Assembly: GCA_024399035.1 (NCBI GenBank)
Contig: JAKSID010000008.1
Location: forward strand, 21,922 to 85,921
DNA from: Fibrobacter sp.
GTDB lineage: Bacteria > Fibrobacterota > Fibrobacteria > Fibrobacterales > Fibrobacteraceae
DNA length: 64,000 nucleotides
Direction of reading: 5' to 3'
In this document: positions 8,017-17,398 of the stretch, one piece after another
Layout: the number at the start of each line of letters is the position of its first letter
Numbering within the stretch: position 1 is the first letter of the stretch
Notes under the pieces: model-generated
The model's input: the letters and a program-made list of their open reading frames with translations, nothing else
Told to the model about the DNA's origin: nothing
Database searches by the model: none
Program-made: the position numbers and the translations under genes

Positions 8017-8541
8017 GTGTCTGAAATTTTCACCAAGTACATCGCCAACGAAGAGCATTACAGCGAAGTCATCGAGCGCATCGCAAAAGTTCGCGACACC
8101 CTGTGGATCGGTACCGCCGACATCAAGGATCTGTATGTAAAGCAGAACGGCGAGGCCATTCCCCTGCTGGGGCAAATCGCAGGCCTGCTGAAAAAGGGCG
8201 TGGGCGTGCGTTTGGTTCATGCCAAGGAACCGGGCCCAAATTTTCGCGAGGACTTCGACCGATTCCCGATTCTCGCCACCGATTTGGAACGAGTGCTTTG
8301 TCCGCGAGTGCATTTCAAGATGGTCATCTTTGACCTGGAAGTTGCCTATATCGGATCCGCAAATTTGACAGGTGCGGGCATCGGCATGAAAAGCGCTTTA
8401 AAACGAAACTTCGAGGCAGGCATTCTCACCAACGACCCGCAAATCGTGGAAGCCGCCATCAACCAGTTTGACACCCTATGGATGGGCGCCCACTGCAAGA
8501 ACTGCGGAAGGCAGGAATATTGCGGGGATAGGATTAAGTAG
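8017..8541 (+). CDS. phospholipase D-like (HKD) protein
   Basis: A 174-aa protein with one HxKxxxxD motif (His99, Lys101, Asp106) followed by IGSANLTGAG, as in the PLD/nuclease superfamily. Only one HKD motif is present, so a dimer would be needed to form an active site. The C-terminus has a CKNCGRQEYC cluster that may bind zinc. The start is GTG, supported by a GAGGG site 5 bases upstream. It lies 29 bases after the AAA+ ATPase gene and is likely co-transcribed. Nuclease or phosphotransfer chemistry is possible; the substrate is unknown. Confidence 0.8.
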   Translation: MSEIFTKYIANEEHYSEVIERIAKVRDTLWIGTADIKDLYVKQNGEAIPLLGQIAGLLKKGVGVRLVHAKEPGPNFREDFDRFPILATDLERVLCPRVHFKMVIFDLEVAYIGSANLTGAGIGMKSALKRNFEAGILTNDPQIVEAAINQFDTLWMGAHCKNCGRQEYCGDRIK

Positions 8542-8543
8542 GG

Positions 8544-9167
8544 CTAGGGATTTTTGACGCAGCGGACAGAGAAGAAGGCGAGGAGCTTAACGTAGCCGCC
8601 CACGTCGGCACCCTCGCCGCTGTAGTACAACTTCAGGCCGTACGCGCCGTCACTAGTGAACTCCGTAGAGGACCAGAAGCCCGCGTCGTTGCCCCCGCCG
8701 AGGAAGTAGTCGATGCTGCGGGCGTAGCCGCCAGCGGGCAACGCCCCAAAGCCGAGGCCGTCTGAACCGTTGCCGCTCTTGCCGTCATATTCATTCCAAT
8801 TCCAGCCAGTACTAGACTTCAACACGGTTCCTGCCTTCTTAATATCACCAGCCTTTTGACCGGCCAGTGTTTTAAGGTCTTCAAATTCCTGGTTATTAGG
8901 AAGGTGCCAGCCATCCGGGCAAGCGGTAACGGCTTCTCTCCAAACATAAAGGCGGCCATACTTTTCACAGTTTTCCGGCTTGTTCTCGTAGCACTTGCTT
9001 TCGCCTGTCTGATAGTTCAGGTTTTCTGCCATCCAGACCTGTTTGCCGATTTTCACAGTCTTATAGGTCTTGCCATCACGGCTATCCTTCATTGTCCCTG
9101 CATAACTTGCCGAAGCTGCCATAAGCACAATCAGAGCAGCACCCATCTTTGCAATAAAATTCTTCAT
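8544..9167 (-). CDS. secreted FISUMP-domain protein
   Basis: A 207-aa protein with a Sec signal peptide (cleavage likely after ASYA, about residue 23) and a complete FISUMP domain: SRDGKTYKTVKIG, WMAENLNY, GRLYVWREA, CPDGWHLPN, a GLGFGALPAGGY block, FWSST and a SVRCVKNP end. Unlike the paralogue at 5440-6135 it has no lipobox, so it should be periplasmic or secreted. The ribosome site is weak. The ligand is unknown. Confidence 0.88.
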   Translation of the reverse strand: MKNFIAKMGAALIVLMAASASYAGTMKDSRDGKTYKTVKIGKQVWMAENLNYQTGESKCYENKPENCEKYGRLYVWREAVTACPDGWHLPNNQEFEDLKTLAGQKAGDIKKAGTVLKSSTGWNWNEYDGKSGNGSDGLGFGALPAGGYARSIDYFLGGGNDAGFWSSTEFTSDGAYGLKLYYSGEGADVGGYVKLLAFFSVRCVKNP

Positions 9168-9324
9168 AGGATTTACTTTATTTTGTACAAGGTTATAATA
9201 GAAATTTTGTCTAAAATTCCATCGTCACTTCATGATTTCTACAAAAAAAAGCCATGCTGACTACTTTCAACATGACCTAATTCAAAAATCCAGTTTCTTG
9301 ATGCGAGTGCTGCCTTTATAGATT

Positions 9325-10281
9325 TTACAAGAGCGCTCGTACCCGTTCTTCGGACAGCTTAAGGACCCTGCAGATTTTTTCAACAGAATCACCATCCTGA
9401 AGCATTTCCCGAGCGGAGGCAAGCTTTTCTTCTTCAGCCTTCTGCCGTTCCAGTTTGCGACCTTTCGCTTCGCCGCGTTTTTGAGCATTCTCGCGGATCT
9501 GCTTCTCGCGGGCACGACGGACATCACCTGCACTAACAAAGCCTAGCCTTTCTCCTAAACTCTTGAATGCCATCTTCATTTTCTCCAAAGTTTCTTCGGT
9601 GATGTACTCTCCTAAATATAACTCAATTTTTTGGGCAAGGGTAGTCCCCCTCGCATTTTCCATTTTCCTGAAAAGAGGCTCCATATCATCCAGGACCGCG
9701 GAAAACTTGTCCGCATCAAAGGCGTACTTCATGGACATAAGCCCGATGGCTGCTTCAGCCGAATCGCTCTGCTTCAGGAGTTCGTCATCGACCTTCTTCA
9801 AATCCACAAAAGCACACTCAAAAGGCAATTCGCGCCCCTCAAAATCACCATGAGGCTTATTGCGATATTCAGCAAGAGGATCCCAGCTGTCTATTCCATT
9901 GTAGATGATAATCGCCTTGGTAGGCAACCACTTAAAAGTTGTGTTAGACTTATCCACCATCACGTTGAAGGCATAGCGGAAAGTCTGTTCCAGAACATTC
10001 GCCTTATGTTCGGACTTATGTTCTAGCAAAATTCCGAAATAGAAGTTCTCGCCATCCAAAGTTCTTGCTCTGAAGGCGATGTCTGCCTCGCCCCGCTCGT
10101 CCACATTGTCATAACGCTCCGAAATCTCCTCCAGGGAACTCAGGTCAACATTGTTCAGAATTCCTTTTACAGCCTCGTTGCCTTTGGATAACGTGCGCAA
10201 CATAGCTCGGGCGTTGGCAGGATCACTATAGACAAATTTAAAGAATCCGTCGTGGTTACGTTTCATCTTCTTTTTATTCAT
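9325..10281 (-). CDS. Rpn-family (PD-(D/E)XK) nuclease-like protein
   Basis: A 318-aa protein of the recombination-promoting nuclease / YhgA-like transposase_31 group. A HDGFFKFVYSD start is followed by the nuclease core ADIAFR...LLEHKSE, with Asp67, Glu87 and Lys89 as the PD-(D/E)XK residues. The C-terminus is charged and helical (KQIRENAQKRGEAKGRK) and ends in a small helix-turn region. E. coli Rpn proteins are DNA endonucleases that promote RecA-independent recombination. A GGAGAAAG site precedes the ATG, and a conserved leader with a terminator hairpin lies directly upstream. Confidence 0.85.
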   Translation of the reverse strand: MNKKKMKRNHDGFFKFVYSDPANARAMLRTLSKGNEAVKGILNNVDLSSLEEISERYDNVDERGEADIAFRARTLDGENFYFGILLEHKSEHKANVLEQTFRYAFNVMVDKSNTTFKWLPTKAIIIYNGIDSWDPLAEYRNKPHGDFEGRELPFECAFVDLKKVDDELLKQSDSAEAAIGLMSMKYAFDADKFSAVLDDMEPLFRKMENARGTTLAQKIELYLGEYITEETLEKMKMAFKSLGERLGFVSAGDVRRAREKQIRENAQKRGEAKGRKLERQKAEEEKLASAREMLQDGDSVEKICRVLKLSEERVRALL

Positions 10282-10292
10282 TCTTTCTCCAT

Positions 10293-10362
10293 AAAAAAAA
10301 GACCGCCTCTGCGGTCCACCGGAAAATTCCAGTTTCTGGCAGGAAAGCGATCTATTAACTAT
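10293..10362 (-). promoter_or_regulatory. conserved leader or attenuator element, copy 2
   Basis: Read on the minus strand: ATAGTTAATAGATCGC, a CCTGCCAGAAA stretch, a CTGG/CCGG hairpin, then a GACCGC/GCGGTC hairpin with U8. The terminator ends 12 bases before the Rpn start codon, so read-through would control that gene. It is homologous to 5172-5238, with compensating base changes in the middle hairpin. Confidence 0.7.
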
Positions 10363-10368
10363 ACCCTA

Positions 10369-10397
10369 AATATACAAATAGTTGGTGGTTTAGCCAA
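10369..10397 (-). promoter_or_regulatory. sigma-70-type promoter of the Rpn leader
   Basis: On the minus strand TTGGCT and TATATT are separated by exactly 17 bases. The predicted start, about 7 bases downstream, puts the conserved leader at the very 5' end of the transcript. Confidence 0.7.
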
Positions 10398-10461
10398 TTT
10401 TGTTGCCATGCAAAAGGACCTTTTGTCAAAATGGGTTACTAAATGGGTAATATGAATACAC

Positions 10462-10497
10462 AAAAAAGCCCGCAGCGTTGAACTGCGGGCTGTTTTT
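10462..10497 (-). terminator. intrinsic terminator of lysC
   Basis: An 8-bp GCCCGCAG/CTGCGGGC stem with a U6 tail on the minus strand, 22 bases after the lysC stop. A TGTTTTT on the other side makes it possibly bidirectional. Confidence 0.85.
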
Positions 10498-10511
10498 CAC
10501 GCTACTAAGAG

Positions 10512-11831
10512 TTACTTTGTGAAGGCGTCGTAGATGGCCTTGATGGCCTTGTTCATGTCGTCTTCATCCACACCGGTGATGATGTTGATCTGGGAAGAAC
10601 CCTGGTCGATGATTCGGACGTTGACGCTGTTTTCTGCAAGGGCGGTGAAGAGCTTTGCAGCAACACCGATCTTGTTGGTCATGCCATGACCCACGGTAGC
10701 GATGAGGCTGATGCCCTTGAAGATCTTGATGCGGTCCGGATGCATCTGCTGAGTGATGTCTTCCATGACCACGTGTTCAACGGCTTCCAGCTTCTTGGTA
10801 TCCACAACGATGCTCATGGAGTCGATGGCGCTGGGGCACAGTTCGTAGGAAAGGCCTTCGCCTTCGAGAACGGCAAGCACGCGGCGACCGAAACCAACTT
10901 CCTTGTTCATCATGGACTTTTCGATGTAAATCATGGAGAAGCCCTTACGGCCTGCAACGCCGGTAATGGGAAGCTTGGTGGATTCCGGAGTGGGGCCGAT
11001 GATGGTGCCGGCGTCTTCGGGGCGGTTGGTGTTGCGGATATTGATAGGAATCTTCTTGGCGCGGCAAGGAGCGATGGATTCGTCGTGAAGGACGCTTGCG
11101 CCGGAGTAGGCCAGTTCGCGGATTTCGCGGTAAGACACGTATTCGATGGGCAGCGGATTTTCGACGATGCGGGGGTCAGCCATCAGCATGCCGGAAACGT
11201 CGGTCCAGTTTTCGTAGGTTTCGGCGTCGATAGCGTTGGCGAGAATTGCGCCGGTAATGTCGGAGCCGCCGCGGCTGAAGGTCTTCAGTTCGCCACGGGT
11301 GTTGGAACCGTAGAAGCCCGGAAGAACGTAAAGCTTGTTCTCGTCGGAAAGGGCCTTGGCGATGGTTTCGTAGCTGGAAGGCAGAATGCGGTACTTTTCA
11401 TCGAAGGTGATGATGGGGAAAGTATCCACGAATTCGGCACCCAGGTACACGGACATGACGCGAGCGCTCAGGTATTCGCCACGGCTTACGAGGTAATCGG
11501 TGGTGATGGATTCAACGTCGTCGCGAAGCTGCTTTTCCAGCTTGTCCAGGTCTTCGGCAACCTTGGGTTCAATACCCAGGTCAGAGCAAATTTCGAGATA
11601 GCGATTGCGGATCAGGTTCCAGGGCTGGGAGAAATCCAGGTGCTTGGAAGCGAGATCATAGGTGCTGTAGAGGAGGTCGGTCAGCTTAGTTTCCTTGGGA
11701 TTGCGCTTGCCCGGGGCAGAGACCACAACCACCTTGCGCTTTGCATCGGAGGAAACGATGTTCTTGATTTTACGGAACTGACCTGCGTCGGCGACAGAAG
11801 AGCCACCGAACTTACATACGATTCTAGACAT
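10512..11831 (-). CDS. lysC: aspartate kinase
   Basis: A 439-aa monofunctional aspartokinase, the first step of lysine, threonine, methionine and diaminopimelate synthesis. The KFGGSSVADA nucleotide-binding start, the SRGEYLSARVM block, the SRGGSDITGA motif and two C-terminal ACT domains (from about residue 300, including GMTNKIGVAAKLF) are visible. The ATG at 11831 is chosen for the family-typical MSRIVCKFGGSS start and an AAAGGAAAAA site; the open frame continues 41 codons upstream without likeness to the family. The ACT domains suggest feedback control by amino acids. Confidence 0.95.
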   Translation of the reverse strand: MSRIVCKFGGSSVADAGQFRKIKNIVSSDAKRKVVVVSAPGKRNPKETKLTDLLYSTYDLASKHLDFSQPWNLIRNRYLEICSDLGIEPKVAEDLDKLEKQLRDDVESITTDYLVSRGEYLSARVMSVYLGAEFVDTFPIITFDEKYRILPSSYETIAKALSDENKLYVLPGFYGSNTRGELKTFSRGGSDITGAILANAIDAETYENWTDVSGMLMADPRIVENPLPIEYVSYREIRELAYSGASVLHDESIAPCRAKKIPINIRNTNRPEDAGTIIGPTPESTKLPITGVAGRKGFSMIYIEKSMMNKEVGFGRRVLAVLEGEGLSYELCPSAIDSMSIVVDTKKLEAVEHVVMEDITQQMHPDRIKIFKGISLIATVGHGMTNKIGVAAKLFTALAENSVNVRIIDQGSSQINIITGVDEDDMNKAIKAIYDAFTK

Positions 11832-12053
11832 GTTTTTCCTTTGGGCCGCCGACCTCTCAGCTTCGAGCCTCGCGCCCCACTCGGAGCGACAAACCATCGA
11901 CTCAAGCCTGCCTGCCTTAGCCAGCCACTTGTGAATACCCTGAAGCGCCTCCATTCTACGTACTCGAATGTAAAATCTTCAAGGCGGGCGTAAAATTAAT
12001 AAAAAAAGTGGGTCTATTAAAGGGTTTGCTGCGTGTATAGTGCGGGAGGCCTT

Positions 12054-13085
12054 ATGATAATCAAGGAAAACCTGTTAAAAATCGCGGCAAACTCTAACAT
12101 TTCGGTACTGCTCCAGGGTGAATCGGGCTGCGGCAAGGAAGTCGCCGCACGTTACATTCACGGCAGGAGCGCTAGATCCAGGGGCCCGTTTATCGCGGTG
12201 AACTGCGGGGCCATCGCGCCCAACCTAGCGGAAAGTATCCTGGAGGGGGCGCGTAAGGGCGCGTACACGGGGGCGGCCTCGGAACAAGTAGGTGTGGTGC
12301 AGGCGGCCAGCGGGGGCACGCTGTTTCTGGACGAGATCGGCGAGATGCCCCTGGACCAGCAGCGCAAACTCTTGCGAATCCTGCAGGAGCGATCCGTTAC
12401 CCCTATCGGCGGCACAAAGAACATTCCCGTGGACTTCCGCCTGATTTGCGCCACCAACCGCAATCTTCGTCAGGAGGTGGCCGCGGGCCGCTTCCGTGAG
12501 GATCTCTACTTCAGGCTGAACGTGTTCCCCATACAGCTCCCTGCGCTTAGGGACCGCGGCGACTTCGAGAACATCGCCCAGGAGCTGTGGGCAGAAGCGA
12601 ACATGTCCATGACGCGGCCGCTGCCCGACTACAAGCCTCTATCGCTTGCGCCTGCGGAACTCTACAAGCTTAGAATGCAGCACTGGCCCGGCAACGTTCG
12701 ACAGCTGAAGAACGTATTGCAACGCTACGCCCTGCTAAAGCCCTACGGAGTCCCCCTAAACGAAATCCTACAGGAGGAATTTTGCGACGGCGCACTTGGG
12801 GCGAGAAGCGCGGGCGGTGGAATTGGAGCAGGCGGTGGAATTGGAGCAGGCGGCGGACTTGGAACGCGCGGTCCGTTTGAAAACGACAGCGCACTACGCG
12901 AAAGCACCCGTTTCTACAGCGCCACCCACCGCTGGCAAATCATCCAGGAGGAACTCCACAAGAACAACTGGAACAGAAGCCGCACCGCCCAGAGGCTCGG
13001 TATCAGCCGCGGCTCCCTGAACTACCAAATAAAAAAACACAGCCTGGCAGAAGGCTGTGAAAATCAGATGTCTCAAACCGGTTGA
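12054..13085 (+). CDS. sigma-54-dependent activator lacking a sensor domain
   Basis: A 343-aa bacterial enhancer-binding protein. Walker A is GESGCGKE (22-29), the sigma-54 contact loop is GAYTGA (69-74, Tyr in place of the usual Phe), Walker B is TLFLDE, and a Fis-type helix-turn-helix (NRSRTAQRLGISRGSLNYQ) is at the C-terminus. There is no receiver, GAF or PAS domain, so activity must be set by expression level or a partner. The ATG at 12054 has a GGGAGG site; a GTG 7 codons upstream is less likely. A Gly-rich linker is encoded by an 18-bp tandem repeat. Local GC content is higher than in neighbours. Confidence 0.88.
   Translation: MIIKENLLKIAANSNISVLLQGESGCGKEVAARYIHGRSARSRGPFIAVNCGAIAPNLAESILEGARKGAYTGAASEQVGVVQAASGGTLFLDEIGEMPLDQQRKLLRILQERSVTPIGGTKNIPVDFRLICATNRNLRQEVAAGRFREDLYFRLNVFPIQLPALRDRGDFENIAQELWAEANMSMTRPLPDYKPLSLAPAELYKLRMQHWPGNVRQLKNVLQRYALLKPYGVPLNEILQEEFCDGALGARSAGGGIGAGGGIGAGGGLGTRGPFENDSALRESTRFYSATHRWQIIQEELHKNNWNRSRTAQRLGISRGSLNYQIKKHSLAEGCENQMSQTG
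12813..12863 (+). repeat. 18-bp tandem repeat encoding a Gly-rich linker
   Basis: Two perfect copies of GGCGGTGGAATTGGAGCA and one partial, diverged third copy. They encode GGGIGA-type units between the AAA+ domain and the DNA-binding domain. Copy number could change by slippage and alter linker length. Confidence 0.85.
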
Positions 13086-13103
13086 TGGCCACGACGTTTT
13101 AAA

Positions 13104-14027
13104 CTAGAACTTCAACCCAACAGACACGTTGTGGTTGCCGCCTTCAAATGCCGGTCGAGGACTGTAACCATAGTCAAAGACAACCATGCCCACGTTCACG
13201 CCGATACCGCAGCTGATACCAGACTGAGTATCAGGACGGCGAGCATAACCTACGCGGAAAGCCAGCATATCGCGATACAAGACTTCGCCGCCAAAGAGCA
13301 GGTGCATATCCGTATCGGCACGTCGATAAAGGTCGAAAGAAGCGTGGGCACTCCACTTTTCAGCAAAGGGGAAGAAACCAGAAACGCCAGCCTGCAAGGC
13401 CATAGGTTCTGCTTCGTCGACGCCGTCGTAGTCACCCATGTAACCAAAATTGGTCAGGGTTGCACCGAAGGCAAAATGCTTGCCCACCTTGAAGGAGCCG
13501 CCCACATCGCCGAGAACTGCGATTGCGGTTTCGTCATCGATGGTCTGACTTGCAAAACGAGCCGTTGCAGCCCAGTTGAAAATCGCACCGCGGCTACCGA
13601 CACCAGCCTGCAAGCTCCAGCCATAGGCGCCATAGTTGCCAGTCTGGTTGCCAAATTCATCGCGGCCTTCAATATCACCGTAACCGACGAAATCCACAGC
13701 GCCAGTGACAGCCATCTTGTAACCCTTGACTTCAACCGGATAACCATAGTAGGCAGAAACAAAGTTTTCAGTTGCACCAGAACCGAACATCAGGTGATTC
13801 AAGCCCAGTTCAGGTTCATTGACAGTGCTCATGGCCAACGGGTTGCGAGAAACTTCGGCAGCCCTAAAAGGATCGGCCACACCAGCGCCAGACATAGCGG
13901 CAGAACGGCCAGAAACCTGCATAGAAAGAAACTTCATGGTCACGCCACCAAGATCCACGTTCCAGTGCTCACCGGCAAGGGCGAGGGAACTCAAAACAGC
14001 GGTTGTTGCAAGAAGTTTCTTAATCAT
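13104..14027 (-). CDS. PorV/PorQ-like outer-membrane protein
   Basis: A protein of about 307 aa with a signal peptide (cleavage likely after ALA near residue 18) and the family signature FLSMQVSGRSAAMSGAGVADP, as in the UPF0164/PorV beta-barrel group. The rest alternates in beta-strand style and ends in VGLKF, a typical outer-membrane terminal Phe. In Bacteroidetes PorV carries cargo of the type IX secretion system, which fits the cellulases with C-terminal sorting-like domains in this window. The ATG at 14027 is chosen over a TTG three codons upstream. Confidence 0.8.
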   Translation of the reverse strand: MIKKLLATTAVLSSLALAGEHWNVDLGGVTMKFLSMQVSGRSAAMSGAGVADPFRAAEVSRNPLAMSTVNEPELGLNHLMFGSGATENFVSAYYGYPVEVKGYKMAVTGAVDFVGYGDIEGRDEFGNQTGNYGAYGWSLQAGVGSRGAIFNWAATARFASQTIDDETAIAVLGDVGGSFKVGKHFAFGATLTNFGYMGDYDGVDEAEPMALQAGVSGFFPFAEKWSAHASFDLYRRADTDMHLLFGGEVLYRDMLAFRVGYARRPDTQSGISCGIGVNVGMVVFDYGYSPRPAFEGGNHNVSVGLKF

Positions 14028-14094
14028 GGGTTTCAAAATACAAAAAAATGATCAAAGACAAGTCGAGTTTAAAGGCCAAAAGAGAAAAATCCCG

Positions 14095-15669
14095 CTATTT
14101 GCGCCAGCCTTCCATCACCTTGAGGCAGTCAGCCAGCAGTTCTGCGGAGCGTTCCTTGCCTTCGGTTTCCACGTAGCAGCGGAATTCCGGGGCGTTGCCA
14201 CTGGGGCGCAGATGCACGATGTCGCCGGAGTCGAATTCCATACGGTAGCCATCCACCTCGTTGAGGCCAACCATCTTGCCGTGGAAAATGGGAGCGGGGC
14301 CGTCCTTGGGCTTGAACTTGCTGGGCTTTGCGGTGAACTTGCCGAAGAGCTTTTCGCCCAACTTCTGTTCACGGATTTCGGCAAGCTTGGCCTTGGAAAT
14401 TTCGGTGGGGAATTCCTTGAGGCGGTCGCTAACGGTAAAGCGCTTGGGAAGCTTGCGTAGCAAGTCCACGACGCACATCTTCTGTTCGCGGACCATGACC
14501 ATCACTGCAATCATAGGCAGCAATGCGTCGCGGGTGGGGAGCGCAGGCAGCGTGCGGGTAACGCCATCGTAGGCGGTTCGCTTCAGGTCGGTCTGCAGCA
14601 AAAAGCCGCCGTTTGCTTCGTAACCTGCGACGGACACGCCGGCGGCAGCACTTGCGGCGAGGCGGTCTTCTACGGAACTGGATGCGTCGCCTTCCATCAG
14701 GCTCTCCATGCCGGCGATTACATACGGGGAACCGATGCGGGTACGTTCAATCTTTTCGAAGCTGCCGCACTTTTCAAGAGAGGTATTGCAGCTGACGGGA
14801 GTAGCAATGCGCTTAATACCCAGAGCCTGGGAAGCGAGAATGCCAAGAACGTCACCGCGAAGCCACATGCCCACGTCATCGGCCAGAAGCGGGCGGTCGC
14901 TATCGCCATCGGTACTGAACACGGCATCCACGTAATCCTTGTGGGTAAATTCGCGGGCCAGTTCTTCATCTTCGGGGCGGATAGCTTCGGTATCCACCGG
15001 AACAAAAACGTCACTGCGGCCAAAAGGCTTGACACAGGCGCCAAGGCTTTCAAGAACACGGACCACGATATCGCGGCCTACGGCAGAGTGCTGGTACACA
15101 CCGATAGTCAAACCCTGCAGGGCCTTCTCGCCAAAGAACTTGGGATAGCGCTTGCAGTAGTTTTCTTCCGCTCCCTTTTCGACTGTAGGAAGTTCCGGAG
15201 CGGCGACAAGCATTCCGGAAGCATCAAACATGGCTTCATCGAAATCCACACTCTGGCTTACGATACCCTGTTCGTCGGCCTTGGTGATTTCGCCATTGGG
15301 ATGGTTAAACTTGATGCCGTTGCGGTCGGCGGGAATATGGGAGCCGGTCACCATGATGGTGGGCAGCTTCTTGTCGAGGCCGTAAAGCGCGATTGCAGGA
15401 GACGGAATGCGACCGCAGTAGGTCACCTTCCAGCCGGCATCCTGGCCAGCCTTTACCAGAGCCTGCAAGATGCGACCGGTACTGGGGCGAAGGTCGCCAG
15501 CGATTGCGATTTCGTGATCGCACTTATAGGAAGCTTCGCAGTACTTGATAAAGGAGCGTGCATAAACGTAGCACACACGATCGGTCATAGCACTCACGAG
15601 ACCGCGGGCACCGCTGGTACCGAAAGCGACCCCGGACTGCTTCATTACATCTTGCATTGCAACGGACAT
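14095..15669 (-). CDS. phosphohexomutase (phosphoglucomutase/phosphomannomutase family)
   Basis: A 524-aa alpha-D-phosphohexomutase that moves the phosphate of a hexose phosphate between C1 and C6. The phosphoserine loop is TGSHIP (Ser110), the metal loop DGDSD (Asp254, 256, 258) followed by Arg, and the C-terminal phosphate-binding loop RPSGNAPEFR. The usual TASHNP loop is altered to TGSHIP, so the exact sugar cannot be told. A GAGG stretch precedes the ATG. It probably supplies sugar phosphates for glycogen or surface glycans. Confidence 0.88.
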   Translation of the reverse strand: MSVAMQDVMKQSGVAFGTSGARGLVSAMTDRVCYVYARSFIKYCEASYKCDHEIAIAGDLRPSTGRILQALVKAGQDAGWKVTYCGRIPSPAIALYGLDKKLPTIMVTGSHIPADRNGIKFNHPNGEITKADEQGIVSQSVDFDEAMFDASGMLVAAPELPTVEKGAEENYCKRYPKFFGEKALQGLTIGVYQHSAVGRDIVVRVLESLGACVKPFGRSDVFVPVDTEAIRPEDEELAREFTHKDYVDAVFSTDGDSDRPLLADDVGMWLRGDVLGILASQALGIKRIATPVSCNTSLEKCGSFEKIERTRIGSPYVIAGMESLMEGDASSSVEDRLAASAAAGVSVAGYEANGGFLLQTDLKRTAYDGVTRTLPALPTRDALLPMIAVMVMVREQKMCVVDLLRKLPKRFTVSDRLKEFPTEISKAKLAEIREQKLGEKLFGKFTAKPSKFKPKDGPAPIFHGKMVGLNEVDGYRMEFDSGDIVHLRPSGNAPEFRCYVETEGKERSAELLADCLKVMEGWRK

Positions 15670-15827
15670 AAAAACCTCATAAAATTGCGCAGTTTCAGGC
15701 TACGCCAACAATGAACGCACTAAAATTAAAAAATGCACAGGAATGAGATCTTTTTTGAACAAATTTTCAATCAAAATCAGCGACAATCGTCCCTATGTGT
15801 AAGTCTTTATATATGTTTACATTCGAT

Positions 15828-17393
15828 ATGAATTTAAAAAACAAATTTTCCATTGCTGTCATTAGCTTAGCCGCCTTTATCCAGGCCCAGGATTTGCAGA
15901 ACCAGATTCCCACAGGCGAGGAAGATCTTCTTAGTGAAATCGCCCCCCAAGGTGATCCTGCCGAATCTATAGATCCGCCGGCCGAAATCGCACCTGAAGA
16001 AAACGTCTCCGAGGCACCCGCTGCCCCGGCTCTTGCCGAAAAAGACACGACAACTCAGGCAGAACCTGTAGCAGAAGTTTCCCAAGAAACTGCACCTGCC
16101 AAAGCAACAGAGGCTCCGGCCGCAGGCGATTCCGAAGCAGAACCTGCAGCAGATCAAACTGCTGAAACGCAACCAGCGATTGACTCTACCAGCACGGAAA
16201 ACATCGAAACTCCAGCAGTAGCAGAAACTTCACCCGAACCAAACGCGGCAAAGACTAAAAGCAAAAAGAACAAGCATAAAAAGGACATCAAAAAACACAA
16301 TCCTGCGGCAGTTCACGGTTCCGCCTACAACATTGTGAACAACGAAGCTGCAGATGCAACCGTCCGCAGCAACATGGCCATGCCTCACAAGATGACAGGT
16401 TCAAGATACGGTTACTTTGAACCCGTTGATGGATATGGAATAGCGGCATTCGGTTCCAATAAGCGCACTTACTTCCTTGCCTTTGACAACAGCGACAACC
16501 TTGGCTTGATAACCGCCGGTGCCGCCTTCGGCAATTTTGGTGCATCTCTGAGATTTGCCGTAGGCAAGAACTGGTACAAAGCCTACCTAGAAGATATCGG
16601 CGATTATCAAGAAAATAACACCACATCGTCTGGTACCCTTTTTGGCGCCACAGTTTCCACAAGAATCCTAGGTACCGACCTAGGCGTTGACTTGGCCTAT
16701 TCCAACACAGACAACCAACAATTTACCAGCAGCAACCTCGCCTCCGAAGGACTATACTCCTGGGACTTTACAGGTAAACTCACTTTAGCAAATTCTTATT
16801 ACCAGCTATTCTACTGGTCAGCCAGTATTTCCTTCCAAAGATACCAGGCTACAAGAACCTCCCGAAAAGTCATTTACTCCGAGCCCTTCGGCAGCCCTGT
16901 AATACAGTCTACCTTGCGAACTGTAGTAACCGATACAGCCTCTCATGTGACTATTACTCCCCAGTTCAATATCGGTAGCAACGTTTTAAGCTCCCCCAAG
17001 TCAAAGCTTTACATCGGCCTGAATACAGCTATCCCCATGACCGCCTACGACCGTATTTCCGGCATAGTCAGCCGTCATAACGAATACAGCCTACAGTTCA
17101 CCCCCAACATTCTGGGCGAAGTAGAACTCGGCAAGTATGTCATGGCCTTCGGTAGCGCAAGCTACTTGTGGACCGCCTACGAAATGCGCGATAGCTACAA
17201 GGGTTCCACAGGGATCAAGGCCTACAACTCTGTATCCGGGACAACCACTGCAAACATCGGCATGAAGATCCATATGGAATATGCCGCATTGGAACTTGCA
17301 CTCACCAACGAATTTATTTCCAATCCCTTCAGCTCCTTTGGAAGTGTTGACGACATCGGATTCTCCATCGGCGCTTTCATCAACTTTCCCTAA
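15828..17393 (+). CDS. outer-membrane beta-barrel protein with Pro/Ala/Glu-rich stalk
   Basis: A 521-aa protein. The ATG at 15828 gives a good signal peptide (NLKNKFSIAVISLAAFIQA); two in-frame starts upstream would add only a poor N-terminus. Residues about 20-150 are a low-complexity stalk rich in Ala, Pro, Glu and Thr, ending in a Lys-rich patch. The rest has the alternating aromatic pattern of a beta-barrel. No family recognised. The patatin gene starts 5 bases after its stop, so the pair is probably co-translated. Confidence 0.7.
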   Translation: MNLKNKFSIAVISLAAFIQAQDLQNQIPTGEEDLLSEIAPQGDPAESIDPPAEIAPEENVSEAPAAPALAEKDTTTQAEPVAEVSQETAPAKATEAPAAGDSEAEPAADQTAETQPAIDSTSTENIETPAVAETSPEPNAAKTKSKKNKHKKDIKKHNPAAVHGSAYNIVNNEAADATVRSNMAMPHKMTGSRYGYFEPVDGYGIAAFGSNKRTYFLAFDNSDNLGLITAGAAFGNFGASLRFAVGKNWYKAYLEDIGDYQENNTTSSGTLFGATVSTRILGTDLGVDLAYSNTDNQQFTSSNLASEGLYSWDFTGKLTLANSYYQLFYWSASISFQRYQATRTSRKVIYSEPFGSPVIQSTLRTVVTDTASHVTITPQFNIGSNVLSSPKSKLYIGLNTAIPMTAYDRISGIVSRHNEYSLQFTPNILGEVELGKYVMAFGSASYLWTAYEMRDSYKGSTGIKAYNSVSGTTTANIGMKIHMEYAALELALTNEFISNPFSSFGSVDDIGFSIGAFINFP

Positions 17394-17398
17394 TTGAT

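Noticed and set aside
9325..10281. Insertion sequence around the Rpn-type gene
   Set aside because: No terminal inverted repeats or target duplication were found; the family name transposase does not show mobility.
12001..12030. Sigma-54 (-24/-12) promoter before the activator gene
   Set aside because: GG and GC pairs are present but their spacing does not fit the 10-base rule.
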